Positions 27,364-39,031 of a stretch of 64,000 bases of DNA are shown in pieces. Where the stretch lies: the NCBI RefSeq assembly GCF_000002425.4, contig NC_037263.1, positions 11,906,951 to 11,970,950 of the forward strand, in the 5' to 3' direction. The number at the start of each line of letters is the position of its first letter. Position 1 is the stretch's first letter. The notes beneath the pieces were generated by a model. It worked only from the letters and a program-made list of their open reading frames with translations, searched no databases and was not told the DNA's origin. This DNA comes from Physcomitrium patens. Its lineage: Eukaryota > Streptophyta > Bryopsida > Funariales > Funariaceae. A program made the translations under genes and the position numbers.

Positions 27364-28579
27364 GTCTCTAAAAGATCATATTGTTTTAGTTGTATCTAAA
27401 TAATCAACATTAATATGAAAAAAAGTAAATAAAATTATCCTTTTTTATAGCAAACTTTATCAAATTCAAATGTTTTTCAAAGGCCTCTTGATATGCATAT
27501 GACTTTTAACTTACTAAAAAAAAGGATGTAAACCAATTCTTAAAAAGTTAAGTTCCTTGTATATAGAAACAAATAACAAAATGATCAATAATATGATATA
27601 AGATTTATTATAATAATTTTATGCTAAATCAATCATGTTAAAGGATCTATTTTCAAAGTAGATCTTATTGCAAGTTAATTTATAATTAATCTAAAAAGAT
27701 ATAAAATATACATTATTTATTTATATTTAATTAGATATAATTCTATGATTAGATGATTTAACCAAGTTTGATTGTATAATAGAAAAAGAAGTATAGCATA
27801 GCTTTACATAAAGAGTAGTAAATCTAACCAAATGATCTTAAAAGAATCAAGTATTAATTCATAAAAGTGAAAAATCATTCAATCAATAAACACACAAAGT
27901 AATTGATTGAATTTAATATTAAATTTTATTAAGATTTAAGATTAAATATGAATTTTTCTTTTTAAAATTAAGATTTAATTGAATAAATTGAGATTTTTAC
28001 AAACAGATTTAGTATGAATTATCAATATTATAATCTAAAAATTTATAATTTTGATAATAGATTTGAAATCAAATATTTAAAACTTAAGAAATTTTATAAA
28101 GAATTTAGGATTTGTACTTTACTTTTATTTTTTTGATTTTATTATATTATACATAAATCTTAAAACCTAAAATTAGATAATTTTTAAATATCAAATTAAA
28201 AAAATAAAAATCAAATTATAATCAATACTATATTACCAAACATTTAATTTGGTTTATTTTAAGTTTCTTTCTATCAAATAAAAATCCTAATTTTGATCTC
28301 CACATTCTCTATTTTTTTATAATATTAAATTTCCTAAAAAGATATATAAAAATATTTTTTGATAAATAAAAATATTATTTAAGTTTTCATTTAGAAAAAT
28401 AAAAAAATCTACGATTAAATGTAATATAATTTAATGCATGTTTTTCCAAAACATTTTAATATTTAGTCTTAAGTTTACCAATACAACTAATTTCTTTGCC
28501 ATATTTTTAATAAAATAGATACTTAAAGTATTTATACTTGATATCTTCTTCCTAAAACCATTTTTTGTTATTTTTTTTC
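27364..28579. other. AT-rich spacer, nothing recognised
   Basis: Composition drops abruptly to A/T after 27360. No LTR, pol motif or gene seen on either strand. Confidence 0.5.
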
Positions 28580-29960
28580 TCAAGGACATATATCATAATA
28601 AAATCCAAAAGATAATATACTCATATGCTATTAAAGAAAAAAATAGTAAATAAATAAAAAAAAAAACTAAAATAAATTTTGCAAAATACAAAGAGTCTAG
28701 GAAATCATGAATTAAGATTAAAGCACAATAAAAGATATTGAAAAGATTGAAGATGGCTTCAATCTTGCTTCTATATATATCAGCTATAACGATCTTGTGG
28801 AAGCTTCTTAGGAACCACAAGGATTATAGACCAAGCATCGAATTGTAGGTTGCTTCCAATACAATTTCTTGAAAGTAGGAAAATTATGGCAAAAGTTTCA
28901 ATAGCCACATGGCACATCTACTACTACTAGATATAGTTAAATCCTTTACTATTATATTTTTAGTTTTTATAAATCAAAAGTATTAATTTATACATAAAAA
29001 TTATAATTGAAGAAAATAGAATTTATTGAATAGAAGAATGTATTAAATTAACACAACTTTTTTTTGCTAAAACTAAAAAATTATCTAATTATCTTGAAAA
29101 TAACTAATAGTACATTATAAGTATTGTTCCAATACTTTTTTCACATATTTTCTTGTCCATCACTTTGAAGATGAAAAATTAAAGATGACTTAATATTAAT
29201 CTTTAATATGTTAAAAAATATCTTTCAAAATCTTAATACAAAGAAAGGCCTACAATCACACATAATATCACTTAAAAGTTTGTAATACCAGTAGATATTG
29301 CAAAAGAAGAATTTGGTTGTTTCTTCAATTGTAATAGCTTTTCTACAAGGTATAAAATGTATCATTTTGGTTGAACAATCTACTATTACAAAAATAGAGA
29401 TACAAGAATTTGAGATTTGAAATTTTGTAAAAAAAATCCATCAAAATAGATGATCAAGGTTGCTTTAGAATATAAAGAGATTGAAGAAGTTTATAGGGTT
29501 GATAAAGTAGAGTCTTTTTTCTAAAATAAGTTTAATATAATTAAATAAATTCTTTGACTTCTTACTATATTTGAAACCACCAAAAATCTCTTAAAATATT
29601 TTCTAATTTTTTTCATATCTAAATAGCTTTATATTGTATTTGTAGTGCATATAATAATGTTTGACTTTTAGAAATATATAAACAGCTTCTATAATAATAA
29701 AAAAAATATTTGAATTTAAATTTTCTAAATTTATTATAAATATAATTTTAATATCAAAAATAAGATTTATTAATATATTTAAATAGAAATTATTTAAAAA
29801 AAACAATATCAACTATTTTTTTTGATTTAATGGCTTGAAGGTCCAATTGCTTTAGTTTCAAAAGAGTAGTTTATTTTTGATAATATACAAAATTTTCTTC
29901 TTTTGGTGCAAGATGGAAATATCTATATCAAGCATCTAATATGTATAAGAAGAAATAAGT
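28580..29960 (-). mobile_element. Decayed chromovirus remnant (LTR fragment, integrase, RNase H end)
   Basis: CAAGGACATATATC at the left matches the E3/E4 LTR start, and a TATA run lies near 28771. From about 28960 the minus strand follows the integrase C-terminus of the same family with no chromodomain or third ORF between, so part is deleted. The VLEQYL word near 29120 keeps glutamine (CAA). The integrase zinc region is near 29560 and the RNase H end near 29900. Extremely A/T decayed. Confidence 0.5.
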
Positions 29961-31849
29961 ATATTCAAATTTTATGGCTTAAAATTTCATAAAAAAATCA
30001 ATAATATTTATTTGTATTTAGTTTATTAGATTTCATTTTTATTCTAAGCTAAATTAATATTCTATTAACTATCTAAGTTACACACATCCATCTAAGTAAT
30101 ATTCTTTCTATTCTATACAATGAATGTCATTTTGAATTATTATTCAAAAAATACATTACATCCAAATTAAAGACTCTATCTAATTGTATTCATCTATAAT
30201 TTACATTTAATAATTTGAAGTAGGCCTTTAAATTTCACTCCTATGTCTCTCCAACTTTTGATCTAAAAATTCATCCATAATAAGTAATCAATGAATCTAA
30301 TAAATTATAAAAATAAAATATTGAAATAAGTTAGTATCTTGAAATCTAATTTTATACCTTTTTTCATAAAATCACATACTAAACTTGCTACCTAATTCTA
30401 AATAAAGTTAATTGTTTTTTTAATCTCAACTTAAAAATATATCCACTTTTTAAATTTCTTATTAGATAATGTTTGAGTTTCTTTCAATATAGACCTTCAA
30501 AGTTTATTTTCTAATTCTTCAAGGTACTAAATCTCCTTTAAATTAATTAGATATCCTAATCTCGTCTTTTACTATTTTTTAATTAAGATTTAAAAATCAA
30601 ACTTCAAATAATTCTTTTTTCTAAAAGAAAAGCTTCTAAATTACCTATGTGCTTGTTATCTTACCTTCTAAAGTCTCATCTTCAATTGGCAGCTATATTT
30701 TAGAAGCAACAAACCCTCTTCAATAAATCTTAGCACTCTTATAGGCTTCAAAGTTATCAATTTTTGGCATGCGAGAACAAAAAATTATAAGTTCTTTAAA
30801 AAAATAGCTTTTATTTCTATTTAGATTGTGAAAAATAAGATTTAATCTTTCAAAATAGTCCTATCAGATTGAAATGGCAATATACTCCCCTCTACTAAAT
30901 GGGATGGTGATTATTTGTCCAAAATTCAAATTCTGAGATTTTTACATTAAAAAAATTATAACATAAAGTTCTATGTTTTTATAAAATTTTAAGACTTTTT
31001 TCTTAGAATTAAGAGAGATAAATAAAGAAAAATAAAATTATATATAAGAGTCTAGAAAAAAAAATTGACATGGTGTTGTTTATATACAAAAAATAAAATC
31101 TGTAGCCATTTGAATACATGACCCTTTTTATATTGGTGCCATAAGATTTAAGCATAGCAATTATATTTCTACCTTTTAATTCTAAGAAGTTTAAATCTTA
31201 AATCAACAACTCTAATTGATCTAAAGATCAAAATCTAAAATCCCTATTGACAGTTATTAAGTATACAAATATATTTTTTTGGCTAAACTAAGTTCACTAT
31301 TATATTCAAAATATATTATTTGGTATAAATTAATTACTCCAATTTATTATTTTGTAAGAAATTATAGCACTTATAAAGATTAGAAGTGTAGAAATTTGAA
31401 TTCAAATTAAATTACTTCTAAATTATTTATGGAATTAATTCTATAAAAATAATATTAAATAAATAATAAAAAAAACTAAAAAAAAAATCATTGGTCGTAT
31501 TTACAATAAGATATATATTTTTTAAAATAATATATAATATTAAATATAAATTTTGACAAAGACATGCTCCAACAAACTTAGCAAAAACTTAAGACATATA
31601 TTGGCATCAAATACTCAAGATTCTTATGATTGGACTAAATTTTATTTAGATAAAAAAATTAGGTAGTGATATTATTTTAAAATAAAACTTTTAATAGGAA
31701 ATAAGGTTTTTGATAGAATAAATTTTGATAGAAAAAAAGATTTTATTTTTTTACTAATTATAACTATTAATTGATATTATAATGCATAAATCATTGATTT
31801 TAGGTGCTCCTATGACATATATTTTTATAAAGACTTGTTCTAATGCTAA
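29961..31849. other. AT-rich sequence, no clear feature
   Basis: Probably ancient retroelement debris; the last part (about 31500 on) leads into the Copia fragment that follows. No readable domain until about 31850. Confidence 0.4.
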
Positions 31850-32185
31850 AAATCTTATAATAGTAGATAATATTCAAATCAAGATGTTGTATAATATTGT
31901 GATTTTTTTTCAAATATTAGATATATGTTTGAATTGAAGAAGAATTTGGTTTCTTTAAATGCATTAAATTCTAATGGATGTAAGTATACAATTGAAGACA
32001 AATTTCTTAAGGTCATGAAAAGAGCCCAAGTAGTCATGAAAAGGAGGAAATATAAAATTTTTTATTAGTTAGAAGGAGATACTATTATAATTAGAATAAC
32101 AACTTTTTCTATAGAAAAAAGAAAGACCAAATATATTTATCTATGGCATGTTTGATTGGACCATATGAATGAACACGGGGAGGGG
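31850..32185 (+). pseudogene. Copia element C2, part A (protease/integrase junction)
   Basis: Plus-strand reading: ELKKNLVSLNALNSNGCKYT, FLKVMKRAQVVMKRRKYKIF, then YLWHV.LDHMNEHG, the conserved Copia pre-integrase segment ending in the LWH..LGH zinc ligands. Two stops. Homology ends at about 32185, where the minus-strand Ty3 element starts; the missing integrase core resumes at about 41886. Confidence 0.65.
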
Positions 32186-32215
32186 GAGATAAATAATGTA
32201 AAGAAAACCCGTCTC

Positions 32216-33335
32216 GGGTTTATGTATAGTAAAGTTTAAGCCAATTGCCATTGATCCATGTTGTAAATTTAGTACCCATAAAATCTTTCAATTGTACTGA
32301 ACCATTTGGAAATTCGTCAATAACTCGATATGGCCCATGCCATCAAACTTGAAATTTTCTTGAATTTTTTTTAAGTTGACTGTCATAAAGAAGTACCAAA
32401 TCATTTGGCATAAAAGCCTTTGGTCTAAGCTTACTATCATAATAAGTCTTCCTTTATTTTTGTGTAGTTGCCATGATCATTAATGTATTGGCTCTAATTT
32501 CATCCAATTTTTCCAATTCTTCTAAATAGTGCCGTAATGAATCCAGATTTCTCAATCTAGTATCTATAGCAATTCATAAACTTTGGACTTCCAATTCAAT
32601 AGGTAATATTGTTTCCTGGCCACAAATCAATTGGAAAGGAGTAGGATTGGTAGTAACTTTATATGCAATATGGTATGTCCATAAAGCTGCAAACAACTTA
32701 GTGTTCCAATCCGTTCCCGCTCCTAAAACTGTTTTTGTTAAGATTTTACATAAAATGCCATTAGTCTTTTTCGTTTGTCCATTGGCTCTAAGGTGATACA
32801 GTGTAGTCTTATGATGTTTTATCTCGTATTTAGTTGTAAGTGATTCAATTGTACTATTTATAAAATGAATTCCTCAATCACTAACCAATTCTCGTGGATA
32901 ACCAAATCGTGTAATAATATTTTCATACAAAAAGATTGCTACTATACTTGCACTATCGGTTTTTGTAGCTACGACTTCAGTCCATTTTGTTATCTAATCC
33001 GTTGCTACGAGTATATACCATTTTTATCCATTTCTTGAGGCTGGTATAATAGGTCCTACAAAATCAATTCACAATTTTTCAAAAAGGCGCTTGAGCCAAA
33101 ATTGGTACCAATAGCATTGCTGAAGTTCTAATAGGTCGATCCATTCTCTGACATGGATCACAATGATGGACGAATTAGTGGGCATCTGCAAAATTATTGG
33201 CTACCAATAACCAGCCTATAAAGCTTTACGAGCCGTGTTGTCCCCCGCAAAATGTCCACCACAACTGTCCAAGTGGCAACCTTCCAATATAGTATGCACT
33301 TCAATCTAATAAATATAGTGTCATAAAACTCCATC
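32216..33335 (-). pseudogene. Integrase of the RLG1-like element
   Basis: C-terminus RVIDEFPNGSVQLKDF to KLYYT then stop. The catalytic core includes ATDYVTKWTEVVATKT, LVSDRGIHF (second aspartate region) and RANGQTKKTNG, where the expected catalytic glutamate after GQT is lysine. The zinc part near 33110-33180 keeps CDPCQRM. Several stops, including GPIIPASR-NG-stop near 33030. It would join element cDNA to chromosomal DNA; inactive as read. Confidence 0.7.
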
Positions 33336-34910
33336 CTTGACTTATTTATATAAAGCTTCACCAATCATCGTATAAGGTGCACATTTTAATATTAAGCATT
33401 GTTTAAGCTTTTCATTAATATTGGGTGGGAAGGTTTGAAATGTCAAGTATTGAATTATTTCACTATACTCCACAGTAATTACATCTACCGCAAACAGTTT
33501 CGCATTGGATAGTGCATCATTAATGGATTCATTATCCAATATATAGGATAACGGAAATAAATGGTCCACATTGGAATGTGATTTTTCTGGTCTTATCTGA
33601 ATAGTAAAGTCAAATTTCTGCAAGAGTAAAATCCATTATGCAATACGACCACTCAATTGAGGCTTATTAATTATATATTTTAAAGCATCATGGTCAACAT
33701 GGAAAACAAATTTATAACCAAGAAGATAATGTCAAAACTTTTGTACGGAATAAATCATCCCTAATGCTTCTCTTTGAATTGTTGTATAATTTCTTTCAGT
33801 TGCTACCAATTGACAACTTGCATAATAAATAGGGTGATCAAAACCTCGGTCATCTTTCTGGCTTAGCACAAAATCAATCGCGATATTAAATGCATCCATA
33901 TAAACTTGGAATGGTTTTGTTCAACAAGGTGCTACCAATATTGGTACTGAAACTAATTTTTGTTTCAATGTTTCGAATATAATTATACATTCTTTTGTCC
34001 AAAATGGATTGGTCCCATTGGTTGGTGGTTTCTTCAAGAGATTTATCAAGAAAAGGTATATAACTGCGAATAGATAGATAAATCACCGATAATAACTGAC
34101 ATGGCCGACAAATGCTCAAACACTTGTAACAGTGTTAGGTTGCTTTAATTCTACTATAATCTTTATATTATCCGGTTCTATAGCAATGCCTGCCATCAAA
34201 ACTATATGATCCAACAGTTTACCAAAAGGCACACCAAATTGGTACTTTTTTGAATTTAAAGAAATTCCATATTTGGCACATTGATTCAAACATTAACCTA
34301 GACATTCTAAATGCCTAGCTCTCATACTAAATGTATAGAAATCATCTAGAAATATTTCCATTGAAATTTGTAGATAATCTTGGAACGCTTGTGTCATTAT
34401 CCTTTGAAATGTAGCTGGTGCATTACAAAGCCGAAATGGCATAACCTTATACGCAAAGGTCCCTCAATCTGTAGTAAAAGTAGTTTTTAACTGATCTTCT
34501 TTTGTAATTTTAACTTGATTATAATCAGAGAATCCATTAAGAAATGAATAACATTCATGTCCAACAATAGCATCTAATATACTATCCGTGAATGGTAAAG
34601 GAAAATAATCCTTCTTAGTAGCCACATTTAATTTTCGAAAATCTTGACAGATGCAAATTTTTTCCATTTTTTTTTGGTACTATAACAATTGGTGAAATCC
34701 ATTCACTGAAAAGAATTGGATAGATAAATCTAACCTCCAAGATTTTATCCAGTTCTTCTTTTATCATAAGTGAGTATTTTGGATTAAGTCGATGTTTTCT
34801 TTGGCATACTAGTGTAGCGTTCTCTTCCAATATAATTCGATGCTCACAAACTTCAGCTGGAATTCCTTTCAAATCTGCATATGACCATGTTAAAGTAGTT
34901 TTATACAATA
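33336..34910 (-). pseudogene. RNase H and reverse transcriptase of the RLG1-like element
   Basis: RT starts near 34908 with LTWSYADLKGIPAEVCEHRI and SPIVIVPKKNGK, shifts frame, then CQDFRKLNVATKKDYFPLPF, FLNGFSDYNQVKI and QLKTTFTTD. Further left, palm and RNase H words are readable with stops (the MEIFLDDF equivalent near 34340-34370, DLYI..DAFNIAIDFVLSQK near 33880). The polyprotein is broken by at least one frameshift at about 34650 and several stops. Confidence 0.72.
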
Positions 34911-36130
34911 AAAAGTAATCTACCCAAATTTCTTTCTCCTTGCCTTTTATATCATCTTAAATCTGAATGATTTGAAGAACCTCCCTTGTACCTAAATTAA
35001 TTAGTTGACATCGTAGAATTTCAGGAGTCTCTAGAATAATGTTGTACTCAATTCCAGAATCTTTCATAAAATCCGACACATTAGAACTTTCCAACTCCAA
35101 TTCTATAGTGCTAAAGTAATTAACATCCTTTCTATTCATCCAATATGCAATCATATGATCAGAATCGTCAATAACATCTGGAAGAACTAAATACTCTCCC
35201 AATCCCCTATACTGGTAGTTCATTCTAGTGTGCTCTACAACTTGCCTTGTATTAGCACAAATTGGGTCATGTGCACCAATTTCTTCTTTTGTAGATTCAT
35301 CTTCACAATCCGACGTAAATTCTAAACTGGCAACTTGAGTTTCTCCGTGATATTGGATAAGGTACATTTAAAGTACAATTTTATCATTACCTTTCCTAAT
35401 TGTCAATGTACAATGGCCCTAGTTATTTCGAGCTTTAGCTTGATACAACTACGATCGCCCCAATAAAATTGAATATGATAATATAGAGCTTTGTAATCGA
35501 AAAACAATATAATCAATTTTGTAGGTAATCTCTGTAATTACTGTATCAATACTTTGTAAAATATCCAAAGGTTTAACATGATTGAAATCAGCCATTCTCA
35601 AAACTACTCTAATAGGCAATAAGTGATCCAAACCCAACTCCTCCATTGTAACAGCATTTATAAGATTTACACTAGATCCTTCGTCTACTTGTACTCTCGA
35701 TAATAACACTCCATTAATTGAGACATCAATCATTGGTGCACTCGGATTGGGATTCAAACTTACTTCTTGAATTTCTTTATTTCGAGATCTGCGACAAATT
35801 AATGAGGAATTCAAAATAGTTCGGTACTCAGATGCTACCGCCAATAGTTGCTTTATAGAGATCGTGGATTGTATGGTGTCCAAATCTTTTAGAATATCAT
35901 ATGGTTCTGTATTAGTGGTAATTTCCAATGTCCGTTTCTTCTTCCCAGTCTTAGACACCGACGTAGGTAAATTGGTTTTTTCTATATTGGAAATTGATAA
36001 AGCTATTGGAATTGAATTTGAAGGAGCCTGTAAAATTGGTTCTTTCAATGGATAAGATTTTTCTCCCAATTGGACTAATATTGATTCCTTAGAATTCATG
36101 CCTCTTAAAAGATCTTTTAACAAAAAGGAC
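34911..36130 (-). pseudogene. Protease and linker of the RLG1-like element
   Basis: The frame at 35449-36123 contains PMIDVSINGVLLSRVQVDEG, SSVNLINAVTMEELGL and ILLGRS, an aspartic-protease arrangement in which D-[ST]-G reads DEGS. It continues to 34957-35367, an acidic linker (STIELELESSNVSDFMKDSG). A stop separates the two. Position between gag and RT is as expected. Confidence 0.6.
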
Positions 36131-36439
36131 GTTTTCTAAAATTGTGTAAAAAATAAAACAGCTTAAAATAAAATTGAAGCCTCCATAATCGGTACCTCAT
36201 TAGGATGCACAATCGATTCAGGTCTTATATTGAGTAGGAAGCCCATATCAGGACCTGAATTGGATGTCCTCATAATTGGGTCCAATTGGCTCTTCGCTTC
36301 AGGATCACCCAAATGTTGAATTGGTCCTTTCACCTTTTGCTAACTTCTTGTAAGGACAGCTTGGACTACTTCTACCCGATGAACTGGTGAATTTTTAGGA
36401 CCTTGATTTATCTCCTCCATTGTTCATTGGCTTTGGATC

Positions 36440-38170
36440 TGTTGATCTCAATTATTGAAATTGAACGGAGCATTACATTATTGATAAGTATGTCTCTACT
36501 GCTTGCAATTTGCTTACACTGATACATAATCGTCATTAGCTCTGGGATTGAGACATTTACTGGCATAATGATCAATCTGTCTGCAACGGAAACAACAAAG
36601 TAGTCTTCTTATACATCCATCCAGCATATTGGGTGTTTCCACCAGTATATACCTACTAGACTTGTTCCATGTAGGATTAGAAAATGATCTTGATTGTCGC
36701 ATTGGTACGGAGGATACTTGGTTCGATGATACCGGTGGAGCATATTGCTGATACTTGTGCTGCTCTTTCCTGTAGTTCTGAAGGTTTGATGCAGACCCCT
36801 GATTAAAATTGGAACTTTGAAAGTTATTGAATGTTCGATTTTGTTGATTAGATCGATTTTCATTTCATCCATACATATTTCTTATTTGAACTTGATTGAC
36901 TTCCCATTGAGTCGGTGGCATCATTGTCTGATTACTGAATTGTTGTTGCCTTTATAAATATCAGCAATTTTGGGTAGGGTGCTTTCCTCCATAAAATGTA
37001 CATTAAAACACCTGTTTGTTTGGGTGATGGACATTTTGTATCAAAATGACCTTGTCCCTTACAATTATTACACCATACATTAGGTCTCGTATTAGAAGGC
37101 TTATGTCATTTTTCCTTGTCTTTAGCCAAATTCACAGCCAATTCTTCCATCTTCTTTGTTAGATTTAATAACAAGGCTTCATTTGGATCTTTAACAATCG
37201 CATTTGTGAACAACTTCAGTTGTTGATAGGTTGGCGATGTAAAATAAGGTGTCATTGTTATTGGTGCTATTGCTTGGAGTGGTGTAGCATTAATTATTTG
37301 TTGCAACATGACATTCTTCACATTGGAGGCAGCCATTTGTGGATAATTACCCATCGACACATTTTTCGGTTGTATTTGTTGACTTTCTGAACTTAGAATC
37401 ATCGTGGCCCCCACTGTTAATAATTGGTTATAATGACATTCTTCCCACACCTTTGCTCGTGCCAACGATGCCTCTATTGTAGCTGGTCGAGCCTCTTTTA
37501 CAAACATTTTCAATTCTGGTGGATACAAACCATTGATTAATATTGACAATATAAACGCATCTGGTATTTGATTATTTGACCATTTATGAAGTATATCCAC
37601 AATCCGGCTATAATAGGACTCCACTGATTCCCCCGCAAACATCTTGCTATTCATAAAACTTTCTCTAAGTTGATCTTCAAATCTAATTCGTCTAAAATGG
37701 GTTAGGAAGGCATTCCTCAAGGCCTTCCAATTGGAAAATCTGACCATTGGTTGTCGAATATACCATTCACAAGCTGTATCTTTTAAAATTGTTGGCAACC
37801 ATCTCAACCAAATGTCTTCAGTTCTACCATTATTAGTCATGCAGGCTGTCAAAAATTGACATATATGGTGATTGGGATCAGAGTCCGATCAACCACTAAA
37901 AGTAGGTAATGGTACTACACTTGTAGTTCGGTCTCCTACTGCTCCTATTTGTACTGCAATTGGTACTTCTGGCACTCTCGCGGCCATTGATGTTATCACT
38001 GATCTCTTTGCTATTTGAATTTGAATTTTTCTTCTTTTGGTTTTATTTGGACCTACAATTCCTTTTTGTCATTCCTGTAAAAAATTTCTTATGCGTAATT
38101 GCTCCTATCTTTCTTTCGCTTATCGATTAATTTTTTGATAATCCTCTCTTTCATAATTATCACTCATAAT
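36440..38170 (-). pseudogene. gag of the RLG1-like element
   Basis: Begins near 38168 (ATGAGTGATAATTATGA on the minus strand). The capsid frame at 37106-37852 carries WLRWLPTILKDTACEWYI, FLTHFRRIRFEDQLRE and VESYYSRIVDILHKW. Two zinc knuckles keep every ligand: CNNCKGQGHFDTKC near 37030-37075 and CFRCRQIDHYASKC near 36545-36590. Two knuckles is a useful family mark. Stops separate the segments. Confidence 0.72.
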
Positions 38171-38321
38171 TTTTCATTCTTCTTTACAAAATCAATACTG
38201 CCTTGAATTATAAATCACATATTTGTAACCCTAAAATTGGTTCTTCTTACGTTCTCATTCAACATATAATTCCATCTCCCATACAATCAATTTCTAATAT
38301 TTCATGTTGTTATCATTTCTC

Positions 38322-38335
38322 TGGCAACGGTGCCA
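38322..38335 (-). other. Primer-binding site of the RLG1-like element
   Basis: Minus strand TGGCACCGTTGCCA, three bases inside the LTR end. It matches the TGGCGCCGTTGCC type used by several plant Ty3 lineages and differs from the iMet-type site inferred for the chromoviruses here. Confidence 0.7.
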
Positions 38336-38338
38336 AAA

Positions 38339-39031
38339 TGTTATTTTCGTTGTGTTCAAGCTTCAATATACTAAAGCAATTGAACTAATAGAAATGGGTT
38401 CGAATACAGGAAAAGACTGGTTATATGAATTGTGTCTGTTAGTGTCACAATCGACTATACTTTAGCTATCTAAAATCAATTATCACTACAAAATACCAAG
38501 GCTTACTACTTCCATCTTAATTCAATCCATAATCCATTCTACGACTATCAATTCAACAATACTTGCATATTCTTATATGTTCATCTCTCACTTACTCTCT
38601 TTGTAGTTTATATATATTCAATTATTGATCTCCAGCTTACCTATTGTATTCAATTTCTCAATTCATCACATAGAATTCAATATCTTAGCTTACGACTTTC
38701 GAAGTCTGGTACTCCAGACTAACTTCTCAGTATTCAGAAACTATCCATTACTCGTCAACAACAAAGGAAAAAAAAAGGTAGCACCAAGCTTGCCCCGGCT
38801 TACAACTATCACAATCTGACTCGGATCTCTCTTTCTTCAACCTCTTTATCCTACCAAAAAGATGATTTGTCAGCCAGCAGATTCCAAAGGTTATGATTCT
38901 TTGAATTCTTAACCATTTATTCCACTAAAAACCTACTGTTACTAACTAAACTGCCTAACCATCAATCTAATTCTCAAGGTTATCAATAACCAACCAGTAA
39001 CTTACCACAAAGTTTATTTACCTATTCTACA
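38339..39031 (-). repeat. 5' LTR of the RLG1-like element
   Basis: About 693 bp, plus-strand TGTTATTT start and TTCTACA end. The right boundary is set by the abrupt switch to chromovirus LTR sequence (AGGTTAGAAACTTGG). It includes a TATA-like run near 38607-38615. No partner copy in the window. Confidence 0.65.

Larger units (their letters stand above)
32186..39031 (-). mobile_element. Ty3 element of moss RLG1-like type (left LTR missing)
   Basis: Minus-strand order from the right: LTR 38339-39031, primer site, gag with two zinc knuckles, protease, RT, RNase H, integrase, ending in a WINGNWLKLYYT stop at about 32216. No chromodomain. The RT N-terminus (WSYADLKGIP, QRKHRLNPKYSLMIKEELDK) and a TGGCACCGTTGCC primer site set it apart from the G/E chromoviruses. 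No LTR is found at the left, so the 3' end is lost. Moderately decayed with scattered stops. The link to the abundant RLG1 family of Physcomitrium is from memory of its RT words. Confidence 0.75.

Noticed and set aside
27152..27364. Separate 70-codon gene after the endoglucanase
   Set aside because: No recognisable features; lies in the probable 3' untranslated region.
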